Below, piece by piece: positions 17,783-25,705 of a DNA stretch of 48,088 nucleotides. Origin of the DNA: a virus; the IMG/VR virus record IMGVR_UViG_3300050016_000029, positions 1 to 48,088 of that record. The stretch is one strand, 5' to 3'. A program made the translations under genes and the position numbers. Under the pieces are notes generated by a model. The model did not search any database. It was given only the letters and a program-made list of their open reading frames with translations, and was not told where the DNA came from. Position 1 is the stretch's first letter. The number at the start of each line of letters is the position of its first letter.

Positions 17783-18760
17783 CTATGGGGTATAGGTTAC
17801 AACAATGATACCTTGCGAAGCGTCACCGGTCCCACCAAAGCTACCGCTGCCTCCACCGGAGCCCCCGCCGTAGCCACCTCCGTTACCACCGTTACCTGAG
17901 AAGGTTGATCCACCACCACCTCCAGAACCATGTGATCCGTCCCATTCATTGCCGGTGCCACCGTTGCCTCCGCCGCTAAGGCCTGCACCACCACCTCCAC
18001 CGACTGTCCCAGTAGAGCCTACGCCTGAGTTATTCGCTGCACCAGAGCCGGTACTAGAATGGTTATTACCACCTGCACCGTTGTTGGCCCCTGAACCGGC
18101 CGCGCCAGCAGAACCTCCACCGCCTCCACCACCGCCACCGGACCCATTAGCGGTTGATCCTGCACCACCTACAGCACCTACTCCAAAAGGCCCACCAGCG
18201 CCTCCGCCACCACCACTACCAACGGCACCAGTAGCGCCACCCGCTCCGCCAGAGTTCTTAGTTGTGCCTATGCCAGAAGCAGATGCGCCGCCTAAACCGC
18301 CGGCGGTACTTGCACCAGGATTACCGTTCTTTCCACCTTTAGCCCCAGCCTTTACAGCCGTGCCGGCGATACTAGCGCAGTTGGAAGTAGAATTACAAAG
18401 CCACGTGTCGCCACCAGTGTTTCCGTTTGTTCCACCAACTCCAACGCGGACTGTGACGCCGCCACCTGGAGTAAGGGTTAGACCAGTGATCTTGGAGTAT
18501 GCTCCACCTCCTCCGCCACTGTTCCCCGTTCCAACACCGCCGTTACCTGCTCCCCCTCCGCCAGCAATGACTTCAATAGTGTTGGTAGAGTTATTCCAAT
18601 CTGAAGGAACAGTCCAAGTCGTAGACCCGGTCGTGGTTAGGAAGATTGTTACTGCACTTGTATTAGCCTTCTCTGGGAATAGAATAGGATTAAAGAACTG
18701 CGCATTGAGCGGCAGTGCTAGTCCTATTAGGAGGAGAAGGGAAGCGAAGAACTTCTTCAT
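17783..18760 (-). CDS. Secreted Gly-rich protein with Sec signal peptide
   Basis: A 325-aa protein with a clear signal peptide: MKKFFASLLLLIGLALPLNA, with cleavage expected after the AxA-like LNA (about residue 20). A short adhesin-like domain (WTVPSDW..TIEVIAGGGG) leads into about 200 residues of Gly/Ser/Asn-rich sequence. This resembles Gly-rich domains at the tips of T-even and other tail fibres, which form polyglycine-II type bundles. The signal peptide is odd for a virion protein, since virions assemble in the cytoplasm. It may be an exported surface factor instead. It overlaps the next gene by 4 bp. Confidence 0.75.
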   Translation of the reverse strand: MKKFFASLLLLIGLALPLNAQFFNPILFPEKANTSAVTIFLTTTGSTTWTVPSDWNNSTNTIEVIAGGGGAGNGGVGTGNSGGGGGAYSKITGLTLTPGGGVTVRVGVGGTNGNTGGDTWLCNSTSNCASIAGTAVKAGAKGGKNGNPGASTAGGLGGASASGIGTTKNSGGAGGATGAVGSGGGGGAGGPFGVGAVGGAGSTANGSGGGGGGGGGSAGAAGSGANNGAGGNNHSSTGSGAANNSGVGSTGTVGGGGGAGLSGGGNGGTGNEWDGSHGSGGGGGSTFSGNGGNGGGYGGGSGGGSGSFGGTGDASQGIIVVTYTP

Positions 18761-20379
18761 TGCATAGCCGCTACGCGATAACCGGCGACGGAGTTAATGC
18801 GCCAAACGAAGACGGTGAAGGTGTTAGTGTTGGTTGTGGTTAAGGCGTCGCCAGTGTTGGTGCCTACGGAGAAGCCGGAGAAGGTGATGGTGCCAGCGGA
18901 AGCGTTGTTGGTAACCAAGAGTAAACAGGAGCCATCAGCGGCAGGAGCGGTTAGGGTGAAGTTACCGCCGTTGGTGATGAATTGGTTCGGCCGTGCGCCG
19001 CAGTTGATAGTTAGGTTGCCGGTGGATTGGGTCAGCGAGGTAACGTTCGCGCCGCCAGTAACGGTTTGATTGGCTACGTTCAACGCGGCGATGGTCCCAC
19101 TTGTAGATGGGAAGGTCATCGTTGTAGTGTCAGTGCCAGCTATGGTTATGGAGTTGTTGTAGGTTAGGGTCTTCCCATCAGCGATGGTGATGGTAGAGCC
19201 TGTGGCTGGCGGGGTGAGGGTTAAGGCGTTGATGGAGGTTGCGGTAGCTACGCCAAGGGTCGGTGTGGTTAGGTTTGGCGAGATTGAGAGGACAGCGGCT
19301 GAGCCTGTTCCTACTACGGCAGAGATAGCATTGCCATTGATGGAGAAGGTATTGCCTGCACCAGCAGTGTCGAAGGTTTTGTTGGTTAGGGTGTCGGTGG
19401 TAGCCCTACCAATTAACTGATCCGTCGCTGCTGGTAGCGATAGCGTAGGTGAGCCTAAGGCGCCGGTGACAGGTTGGATCTTCAATGTTCCACTGGTAGC
19501 ATTGCCAAAGGTCAGGGAGCCTAAGGTGCCCGAAGCGCCTAGGGTAGGTGTAGCTGTGAAGGCCGGGGTAGAGCCTGCTAGGACTTGGCCTGCTGCGCCG
19601 GTTATGGTTAGATTGCCGGTGGTGGTGGCTAGTGCTAAAGGAACAGAGACTGTGACCGCCGGGGTGCCTGTACCAGTGCCCCAGGTGATGGTAGGAGTAC
19701 CGGCGGTGCCCTGTACCGTTTGGGTAACAGTTCCGCTAGTGGTGCCCTTGATCGCGAAGGCGCCTGTAGTGCCAGTAGCGCCTAGGGTAAGGGTAGGAGA
19801 TACCCAAGTCATGTTGGCTGAGCCGCCAAAGGCTCCAGCGTTGTTGAACTGAACGTTGGTAGTAGCACCACCGGGCGTAGCACTACCCGCGCAGGCTGCA
19901 CCGGTGTCTACGAAGTTGCCGTTGGCGTCGATCTTAATACAGTTGCCGGTGGAGAGCGAACCTGTAGTGGTGACGAACTTGGTGGTGTTGCCAGAGACTG
20001 TGCCTACTGTCGGGGCTGAGCCTGCGCCTCCACCTATCACTGGTAGGTTCGCGGTGAGCAAGGCTGAGGTAGATAAAGCAGAAGTGCTAGAGAAGTAAGG
20101 AATACCCCCAGAGGTTCCGGTAGTGGTGAAGCCTAGGGTGCCCGTAGTAGTTACCGGCGAACCGGTGACGCCAAAGATAGAAGTCGCAGGAACCCCTAAG
20201 CCTACGCTGGTGACTGTTCCGCTAGAACCTGCTACCGCGTCGTGGACGAATGAGGTAGTCGCGCAAGCGTTAGTGTTGTCGCCACTAGCGCGCTTGGCGC
20301 AGGTTACGTTCTGCGCTACAGCGGGGCCAGTTAGTAGTAGAAGGGCTAAGGCTAAGGCTAAGGCTAACAGCTTTCTCAT
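18757..20379 (-). CDS. Tail-fibre-like repeat protein with Sec signal peptide
   Basis: A 540-aa protein. A strong signal peptide (MRKLLALALALALLLLTG..AVAQ) is followed by a short Cys-containing segment (KRASGDNTNACATTSFVHDA) that resembles the NTxxIATTAFV signature of phage tail-fibre and neck-fibre proteins. The rest is a long Thr/Gly/Ser/Ala beta-repeat region (TGTSGGIPYFSSTSALSTSA and similar), typical of fibres. The C-terminus (FTVFVWRINSVAGYRVAAM) looks like a folded tip. The fibre similarity and the export signal conflict, which is the interesting part. Confidence 0.75.
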   Translation of the reverse strand: MRKLLALALALALLLLTGPAVAQNVTCAKRASGDNTNACATTSFVHDAVAGSSGTVTSVGLGVPATSIFGVTGSPVTTTGTLGFTTTGTSGGIPYFSSTSALSTSALLTANLPVIGGGAGSAPTVGTVSGNTTKFVTTTGSLSTGNCIKIDANGNFVDTGAACAGSATPGGATTNVQFNNAGAFGGSANMTWVSPTLTLGATGTTGAFAIKGTTSGTVTQTVQGTAGTPTITWGTGTGTPAVTVSVPLALATTTGNLTITGAAGQVLAGSTPAFTATPTLGASGTLGSLTFGNATSGTLKIQPVTGALGSPTLSLPAATDQLIGRATTDTLTNKTFDTAGAGNTFSINGNAISAVVGTGSAAVLSISPNLTTPTLGVATATSINALTLTPPATGSTITIADGKTLTYNNSITIAGTDTTTMTFPSTSGTIAALNVANQTVTGGANVTSLTQSTGNLTINCGARPNQFITNGGNFTLTAPAADGSCLLLVTNNASAGTITFSGFSVGTNTGDALTTTNTNTFTVFVWRINSVAGYRVAAMQ

Positions 20380-20735
20380 AGGTTAGTATCCATCACAGTA
20401 AGGGCGTTGTTACTGGCACTGGCTGAAAACGCCTGCCATGCACCTTGGCATTCGCCGGAGATCTCTAGGGTACCTCCGTTGGCGTAAACGCGAAAGCAGC
20501 CGCCAAGGGCACCGGTTGTAGGGGCCAGCGCGACCTGAGAGCCGTTAACGATCACATTCGCCGGGGCGATGAAGATGTCGATGGTGCCGGGGTTGTGGAA
20601 GATAAGCTTCCTTCGCGCGGGGTTGGCTATTGCGACTGATTCTGGCGTGGTGCCTAGATCGTTAAACGCATACACCTTACCGCCGCTGGCGGAGGAGAAG
20701 GTTTGTGATCCGCCTACAATGCCCTCGATGCCCAT
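20376..20735 (-). CDS. Putative minor virion protein
   Basis: A 119-aa protein without signal or TM. It is beta-rich with Gly/Ala/Val (TTPESVAIANPARRKLIFHN, PGTIDIFIAP). The pattern of a strand with NPxRRxLIFxNPG..xIxI is frequently seen in small phage head/fibre accessory proteins. Its position between fibre-like proteins supports a structural role. It overlaps the next gene as ATGA. Confidence 0.65.
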   Translation of the reverse strand: MGIEGIVGGSQTFSSASGGKVYAFNDLGTTPESVAIANPARRKLIFHNPGTIDIFIAPANVIVNGSQVALAPTTGALGGCFRVYANGGTLEISGECQGAWQAFSASASNNALTVMDTNL

Positions 20736-20738
20736 GGC

Positions 20739-21155
20739 CTAGACTCTACGGGCTAGGGGCTTGGGTTGGGGCTTGGGTGCTACCACTACGTCAGGGATTT
20801 GCGAAGCGGTGGCGTGGGTTGGGAGCGATTCGATCGGGTGAACCCATTTGTGTTCTAGGGCACGGCTAATCTGCACCGCCTCGTCGTCAAGCGGCTCCAT
20901 CTCCGGCGTAGGTTCACCACGTAGACCTCGCGCAGATTGGAACAAGATGTCTTTGGGATACACCGGCGACTCTTTGTCACAGACGATGATTTCGCCGGGG
21001 TAGTTGTGATCGGCGTTGTCCCTAGGGTCTAGGTAGAGGGGAACAGCGAATATCTTCCGCCCTTGCTTGCCACTAGAGCGATCGGTTTCCTTGTATTCCC
21101 ATTCGGTGCCCGGGACATGTAGGTAGTGAGGATTGATAAGTCTCCAACGTGCCAT
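20739..21155 (-). CDS. Conserved head-region protein; ends in the L-x-R-R-V signature
   Basis: A 138-aa protein: MARWRLINPHYLHVPGTEWEY (partly quoted), then KIFAVPLYLDPRD and an acidic middle. It ends PKPQPKPLARRV, one of seven copies of the shared C-terminal motif (see findings). Proteins starting MARWRL..HYL.VPGTEWE occur in the structural operons of several podoviruses; the function is unknown. A ribosome site AGGAGAACACA precedes the ATG. Confidence 0.75.
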   Translation of the reverse strand: MARWRLINPHYLHVPGTEWEYKETDRSSGKQGRKIFAVPLYLDPRDNADHNYPGEIIVCDKESPVYPKDILFQSARGLRGEPTPEMEPLDDEAVQISRALEHKWVHPIESLPTHATASQIPDVVVAPKPQPKPLARRV

Positions 21156-21164
21156 TGTGTTCTC

Positions 21165-21278
21165 CTAGTGAAAGTATAACCACGCACACAGGATCATACC
21201 CCATAGCGCGAAGTTGATCCCAAGTGCTGCAAGCATGGTTAGTGGCTTGTGCCTTTGTGTAGACACAAGCCACTCCAT
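21165..21278 (-). CDS. 37-aa single-TM protein
   Basis: It begins MEWLVSTQRHKPLTMLAAL and continues with one hydrophobic helix to the C-terminus (ALGINFALWGMILCAWLYFH). The ATG at 21278 lies two bases beyond the preceding stop. The basic N-terminus suggests N-in topology. It is small but sits in a coupled operon with little spare space. Role unknown. Confidence 0.6.
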   Translation of the reverse strand: MEWLVSTQRHKPLTMLAALGINFALWGMILCAWLYFH

Positions 21279-21279
21279 G

Positions 21280-22377
21280 TTAGCGAGCCCTACGGCAAGA
21301 TAGTTGGCCGTAGCCGTTATCGGTCGATACCGAGAAGGTGTCATTAGCGACAAGGTACTCATTGGTTGTGGCAGATACTGAGATACGGGTAGGACCAATG
21401 AGGTGATCGCGGCCTAGGACACCAGTTACGTTCGCGGCAGTCTGCTCAACGTGAACGGCGGTGGTGCCTTGTGTACCGATAGTCGTAGCCGCTGGGTTGA
21501 TGGCAGACGAGAACACCGTGAAGGAGGTGGACGAAGCCGGAACACGAGAGACTACACCACGACAATCCCAATCACCAGCGGTAAGGGCGATGCCGGTGAC
21601 GGTAGCCGCAGTGGTAGAGGAGAGTGCTACGCCAGAAGTGCGGGTTTGGGTGCCAGTGCTAGAGCCAGTAGTGGTGACGGCAGTACCGGCTAAAGCGTTG
21701 GCGACAGTCGTAGCAACGGTGTAGGTATTGGCGGTAACACTACCCGGTACGACGTAGTAGGTGGTACCAGAGGTGATGCCGGTAGGCAAGCCACCACCGC
21801 TGTTGGTAAAGACTACCGGGCAAGCACCGACGATAGCGTGTGCAGTGTCGGTGAAGACGCCGGGGGCCGCGATGGTGATAGTGACGGTAGCAGTATTGGC
21901 GTTGCTCAAACAGGAGGTAGTGATGACTTCGCCGACGTAGCCAGCTTGAGCATTGTCGTTGGTAGCTGTACCAGCGGCAGCGCCTGGGCCTATGATTTGC
22001 CCGAACCATGCGCTACCAGAGAGTGGGAACAACACTACCCGACCGTAGGTAGAGCAGAAGGTCAAGGTACCTGAAGAGCCGTTGATCGTTTCGCTAGAGG
22101 CGGGGGTTAGTACTAAGCAAGAGTTAGCCCCACCTACGTTACCGAAGGTATCTACAACCTCTAACGAGTTGGTATTACAAGTTTGACCTACGCAGGTTGC
22201 GCTTGCGGAGGGTAAGGAGATTACACGATTGGCGGAGATAGCTACCGTAGGCACCAGCCGAACGTCGGTAGTGAGGACCGTGTAGGCTGCGTTGGGCAGA
22301 GCCGTGTAGGCATCAACAGCTAACGCTGGGGCGACGAAGCCCCAGGTTAGTGCTAGAGCGAGTAGGAGCTTTCTCAT
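21280..22377 (-). CDS. Secreted hypothetical protein with Sec signal peptide
   Basis: A 365-aa protein starting at the ATG at 22377 (ATGA with the gene before), giving MRKLLLALALTWGFVAPALA and a canonical ALA cleavage site. The mature part is Thr/Ala/Gly/Val-rich, predicted beta, with several Cys pairs (ATCVGQTCNTNS), which would form disulfides only if exported. This makes real secretion likely. Family not recognised. It lies in a run of similar signal-peptide genes. Confidence 0.75.
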   Translation of the reverse strand: MRKLLLALALTWGFVAPALAVDAYTALPNAAYTVLTTDVRLVPTVAISANRVISLPSASATCVGQTCNTNSLEVVDTFGNVGGANSCLVLTPASSETINGSSGTLTFCSTYGRVVLFPLSGSAWFGQIIGPGAAAGTATNDNAQAGYVGEVITTSCLSNANTATVTITIAAPGVFTDTAHAIVGACPVVFTNSGGGLPTGITSGTTYYVVPGSVTANTYTVATTVANALAGTAVTTTGSSTGTQTRTSGVALSSTTAATVTGIALTAGDWDCRGVVSRVPASSTSFTVFSSAINPAATTIGTQGTTAVHVEQTAANVTGVLGRDHLIGPTRISVSATTNEYLVANDTFSVSTDNGYGQLSCRRAR

Positions 22378-23012
22378 TGTGCCTGCTCCGTCCACGCGAA
22401 GCTAACTGCGAGGAGGCCTGAGGAGACTGAGATGCCTCCTAGGTTCACGCAGAGTTGCTGAGCGATCCCTCGTAAGACTGGCGCTTGCATGAAGTTGCGC
22501 TCGCGATAGTCGAAGAACGCGAAGGAAGGGTTGACTAGCGCCGAGGTGACGTTGAAAGACACCGTCTGGGCGTCGATCTGCACGGCCGAACCGTCTACGG
22601 TGGGGTTGGCCGTGTAGGCTGTGGTCGTAGCTGACACCGCAGCGTTCTTGGTATCTAGCGGAACAGGTGCGGGGAGGGCGGTGGTAGCCGCAGCGGTTCC
22701 GCCAGTGTTAGCGATAGTGTGGAAGTTGAGCAAGACTGGGAGGGTTATCAACGTTCCTGCGGTGCCCGATACGCGCACAGACTGGACACGGATTGTCTTC
22801 GTAGCCGAGCCAGTGATACACGCGATGTCGGTGGCGCTAGAGGCCGGAGCGATTCCATAACCCATCGCCGCGTAGGAGGTGACGACAGGTTCAGAAGCGC
22901 AAGTGATACCCGGTAGGTTGTTGATGCTGATAGAGCCCGCGCCCACACATTGGGCTTGGGCTGCACCAACGAAGCCTAGGAGGAAGGCTACGCCTAAGAG
23001 AATGCGTTTCAT
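22374..23012 (-). CDS. Secreted hypothetical protein with Sec signal peptide
   Basis: A 212-aa protein starting at the ATG at 23012 with an excellent ribosome site (AGGAGGGAAC). Its signal peptide is MKRILLGVAFLLGFVGAAQA with an AQA cleavage site. The mature part has four Cys, beta-type composition and an FFDYRERNFMQAP segment. A longer open frame upstream uses earlier starts, but the ribosome site and signal peptide decide for 23012. Family not recognised. Confidence 0.78.
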   Translation of the reverse strand: MKRILLGVAFLLGFVGAAQAQCVGAGSISINNLPGITCASEPVVTSYAAMGYGIAPASSATDIACITGSATKTIRVQSVRVSGTAGTLITLPVLLNFHTIANTGGTAAATTALPAPVPLDTKNAAVSATTTAYTANPTVDGSAVQIDAQTVSFNVTSALVNPSFAFFDYRERNFMQAPVLRGIAQQLCVNLGGISVSSGLLAVSFAWTEQAQ

Positions 23013-23020
23013 GTTCCCTC

Positions 23021-23554
23021 CTAGTTCGCTACGTTGATGCCAGCGGGGTATCCGCCAGCAACAGAGTTGTCGGTTGACGAGTAGGGCTGGTCCCAACGGT
23101 CGAGGACGATGTAGGCTGAGACGTTGCCCGCAGTCATCGTCGCGGTTCCAACAGTGTAGAGTAGACGGACGAAGCGCGGGATTGCGATTCCATCCGGCGG
23201 ACGCGGGAAGTCCATGTCCATTAGACGGCTGCCTGCGTTTAGGGTAGCCAAGGCGAACGTCGGACCAGACCACCAAGTGTTGAAGGTACCAGCGGCTCCC
23301 GAGCCGTTGTCGGTTGCGCCTTGAAGGGCGACGGAGAGAGTACCAGCACCGCCAGAGGTGAAGGTCGTGGTGACTTCCACCAAGAGCTTGAGTGCAGGAT
23401 CGTCGCCGATACCCATATCGCGAGCGCCTTGGAGATTGGCGAGTTTGGGAATCGCCGGGCCTCCGAAGTCGATCACGTTGGTAGAGTTCTGTGTACCCGC
23501 AGCGATCGCAAGGGACACAGCGTTGTCGAATTGAAGTAGGGAATCTAGAATCAT
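23021..23554 (-). CDS. Capsid cement/decoration protein, Bbp16-like
   Basis: A 177-aa protein beginning MILDSLLQFDNAVSLAI and continuing NSTNVIDFGG..RDMGIGDDPALKLLVEVTTTFTS. It then has VALQGATDNGSGAAG and VRLLYTVGTATMTAGNVSAYIVLD. This is the pattern of the Bbp16 family, which decorates the capsid of Bordetella phage BPP-1-type viruses. It is immediately downstream of the capsid gene with start and stop touching, exactly as in that group. Confidence 0.85.
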   Translation of the reverse strand: MILDSLLQFDNAVSLAIAAGTQNSTNVIDFGGPAIPKLANLQGARDMGIGDDPALKLLVEVTTTFTSGGAGTLSVALQGATDNGSGAAGTFNTWWSGPTFALATLNAGSRLMDMDFPRPPDGIAIPRFVRLLYTVGTATMTAGNVSAYIVLDRWDQPYSSTDNSVAGGYPAGINVAN

Positions 23555-24597
23555 CAGGTCACCTGTGCTTCGTTGTTCAAGATCGCATCACAAGTACGGA
23601 TCGGGATGCCACGGAAGGTCGTGACTACCTTACCATTGAACTCTTCGAGACGAAGCAAGACGTTAGTCTTATTCATCGCTTGAAGGTCAAGGTAAGTGCG
23701 GATCACGCGGTTGCAGTAGATGACCAGACGGCCTTGGTTGGCCCGGACTTCAGGAGTGTCTGAGGTCTGGATAGCCATGGCGGAGGCTGGGGCGGTCGGG
23801 AGGCGATAGAGCGCGCGGACCAGAAGGTTGATCAGGTTCGCGGCTGAGACGCCGGTGAGTTGGGTGACATCGATGTTCGCGATGCGGGCCATATAGCGCC
23901 AGTCGCGGAGGACTAGGCCGATTTCCCATTTGAAGTGATCGCGATAGGCTTGGTAGGTGTTCGAGGAAGAATCGAGAACAGGCCACTCACCCATGTCGCG
24001 GTGTTGGAGGCCGGTGATCTTACCCTTCGGGAAGGTAGCGTGGAGGGTATCGTTGCCCCAAGTAGCGAGCCAAATGGAAGTGTTGGTGGAAGCGGTTCCG
24101 CCAGCGTCGAGAACGTTGTTGGCGGTTTGGGAGTTGGCGGTGGTGACCGTGGAGTAGCGCGGCGCGAAACCAGTGAAACGTTCCGGGTTCACACCTTGGT
24201 TGCCGTAGATGAGCGTAGCGGCTACCTGCTGCGACATGCCTTCGAGGAAGGCGCGGACTTCGGAAAGCCGGAACTCGGCAGTGTTGCCATTGAGATCCGC
24301 GATGTCCTTGTCGATTACTGCGTAGGTTTCGAGATTCCCGCAGGTATCGACGATTTGGGCGGTGGTAGACTTCGCATTCGGTACGCCTTGGTTGAGCAAG
24401 CGCCAAGTGGCTTGCGGCAGGCCAGTGCGGACAGTGGTCTTGTGGCCAGTAGGCAGGTTGCCTTCGACTACCAACATGTCGTCTAGGATTTCGTTGGTCT
24501 GCGAAAGCAGTTCGATGATAGAGGCTACATGATAGCCGTCATCAAGCCGCTTGGCCCAGTCAGCATACGTTAGGGCTAGATTGCCTATCGTCGCCAT
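23554..24597 (-). CDS. Major capsid protein (HK97-fold)
   Basis: A 347-aa protein with no signal. The N-terminus (ATIGNLALTYADWAKRLDD) and the E-loop/A-domain order are those of podovirus major capsid proteins of the BPP-1/GP7 type. It has RTGLPQATWRLLNQGVP, then IDKDIADLN, YGNQGVNPERFTGFAPRYS and IWLATWGNDTLHATFPKG. Position after scaffold and before cement protein is conclusive. The site AAGGAATC lies 8 bases before the ATG. Confidence 0.92.
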   Translation of the reverse strand: MATIGNLALTYADWAKRLDDGYHVASIIELLSQTNEILDDMLVVEGNLPTGHKTTVRTGLPQATWRLLNQGVPNAKSTTAQIVDTCGNLETYAVIDKDIADLNGNTAEFRLSEVRAFLEGMSQQVAATLIYGNQGVNPERFTGFAPRYSTVTTANSQTANNVLDAGGTASTNTSIWLATWGNDTLHATFPKGKITGLQHRDMGEWPVLDSSSNTYQAYRDHFKWEIGLVLRDWRYMARIANIDVTQLTGVSAANLINLLVRALYRLPTAPASAMAIQTSDTPEVRANQGRLVIYCNRVIRTYLDLQAMNKTNVLLRLEEFNGKVVTTFRGIPIRTCDAILNNEAQVT

Positions 24598-24684
24598 GGG
24601 TTAGATTCCTTCGAAGAGAGGGAGAGGGTAGGGTGGCTGTAGAACCCATCTAGGCTTGGCCGTTCGTCCACGCATGTGGCAGGG

Positions 24685-25422
24685 TTATCCAGTAGCGGAA
24701 GGTAGATTCGGGTATAGAGCTTTGGCAGCAGATTCGGGGGCAGTGCCGGGCTTGGTTTGGCCGTGCTTGGAAGGGCCACCAGCGGTGACAGCTTTGCCTT
24801 CGTTAACCTGCTGCGAGAGTTTGTAGAAAGCCTTGACGAAGGCCAGGTTGTTGCCAGCGCCGGTTAGGTCCATAGCTTCCTTGAACTGCGTTACAAGTGC
24901 AGGGTCGCCTAGGGAGTCTAGGGCGCGACCAATCGAAGCCTTCACCTGATCGAGCTTGCCGCCGATCTCGGGATCAGCTTTGACCTCACCTTGCCACTTC
25001 TCCTGCATCTCCTGCCAAGCCTTGTAGGGAGCTTCGCTAGCTTCAACCGTGAGCTTGGCGTATTGGTCAACAAGCTTCTGGGCTTGGACTTGAGAGAGGC
25101 CTAGTTCTTTGAACAGTGGGGCAGCGTCGGCGACGGCCTTCTCATCTAGGTTGAAGCCTTCGGGAGCTTTGAAGGCTTCATATTTCTCGGGTGCGCCTTC
25201 GGGCTTGGCTTCGGCTTTGTCGCCTTTGTTGAGGAGGGACTTGCTATCATCCTTCTTGTCTTCGACTTTCGATTCGACCTTGGCGTCAGTTGAGGGCTTC
25301 GGCTCGGTCTTCAGTTCCGGCGTCGGAATCGGCTCCACCACCGGCGCTGGTGTCGATACGTCCTTCAACGTCCCGTCTGCCGTTCTGGCTTCCGGCGCGT
25401 TCGCTAGCGGTTGATCTGTCAC
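24685..25422 (-). CDS. Scaffolding protein
   Basis: A 245-aa acidic, Lys/Glu/Ala/Pro-rich protein. The first 80 residues look disordered; a helical central part follows (FKAPEGFNLDEKAVADAAPLF, then YAKLTVEASEAPYKAWQEMQ), with a helical C-terminus. This is typical of phage scaffolding proteins that shape the procapsid around the coat. The start is GTG at 25422 with GAGGGAAG as ribosome site. It overlaps the 3' end of the preceding gene by 137 bp, which is unusual here. Confidence 0.85.
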   Translation of the reverse strand: MTDQPLANAPEARTADGTLKDVSTPAPVVEPIPTPELKTEPKPSTDAKVESKVEDKKDDSKSLLNKGDKAEAKPEGAPEKYEAFKAPEGFNLDEKAVADAAPLFKELGLSQVQAQKLVDQYAKLTVEASEAPYKAWQEMQEKWQGEVKADPEIGGKLDQVKASIGRALDSLGDPALVTQFKEAMDLTGAGNNLAFVKAFYKLSQQVNEGKAVTAGGPSKHGQTKPGTAPESAAKALYPNLPSATG

Positions 25423-25705
25423 TGGCTTCCCTCATCATTAGGATGTATTCGTTGGGACAATAGCGAACGATGTCGGCGAGGTACTGCTGGCCGATATTCA
25501 TTTCGCCACATGCGAAACTCATGATTGCGTTGTCGGTTGAGAATGGGTTGTGGAAGAGGTGGCACCTCTCCAACAGAGCGTATAGCCACTGTCGACCGCC
25601 GGTGTGAGACATCAAGGCGGTGATCACTTCCGCGTTGTGAGCTTCAGCTTGGGCTGAGGCTTTCTCCATAGCGCGGATAGATTTGCGATCAGCAGCGTTG
25701 TTCAC
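25286..25705 (-). CDS. Head-region protein between portal and scaffold
   Basis: A 139-aa protein: a charged N-terminal helix (RKSIRAMEKASAQAEAHNAE), then a conserved-looking middle (GGRQWLYALLERCHLFHNPFS..NAIMSFACGEMNIGQQYLADI). That middle matches the general pattern of a small protein found next to the portal in many podoviruses (ending ..CP..YxxMMxE). The start is GTG at 25705. The last ~45 residues overlap the scaffold gene in another frame. Role unknown. Confidence 0.75.
   Translation of the reverse strand: MNNAADRKSIRAMEKASAQAEAHNAEVITALMSHTGGRQWLYALLERCHLFHNPFSTDNAIMSFACGEMNIGQQYLADIVRYCPNEYILMMREASDRSTASERAGSQNGRRDVEGRIDTSAGGGADSDAGTEDRAEALN

Noticed and set aside
17949-18767. Long Pro-rich open frame on the plus strand
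   Set aside because: It is the reverse of the Gly-rich repeat gene (GGN codons give CCN); no ribosome site, and it lies inside a coupled late operon.
17783-20379. Diversity-generating retroelement target or template repeat
   Set aside because: The capsid region resembles BPP-1-type phages, so I looked for one. There is no reverse transcriptase gene and no matching template/variable repeat pair that I could see.
19466-20386. Val/Pro/Ala-rich plus-strand frames
   Set aside because: Shadows of the 540-aa fibre-like gene caused by its repeated Thr/Gly/Ala codons.
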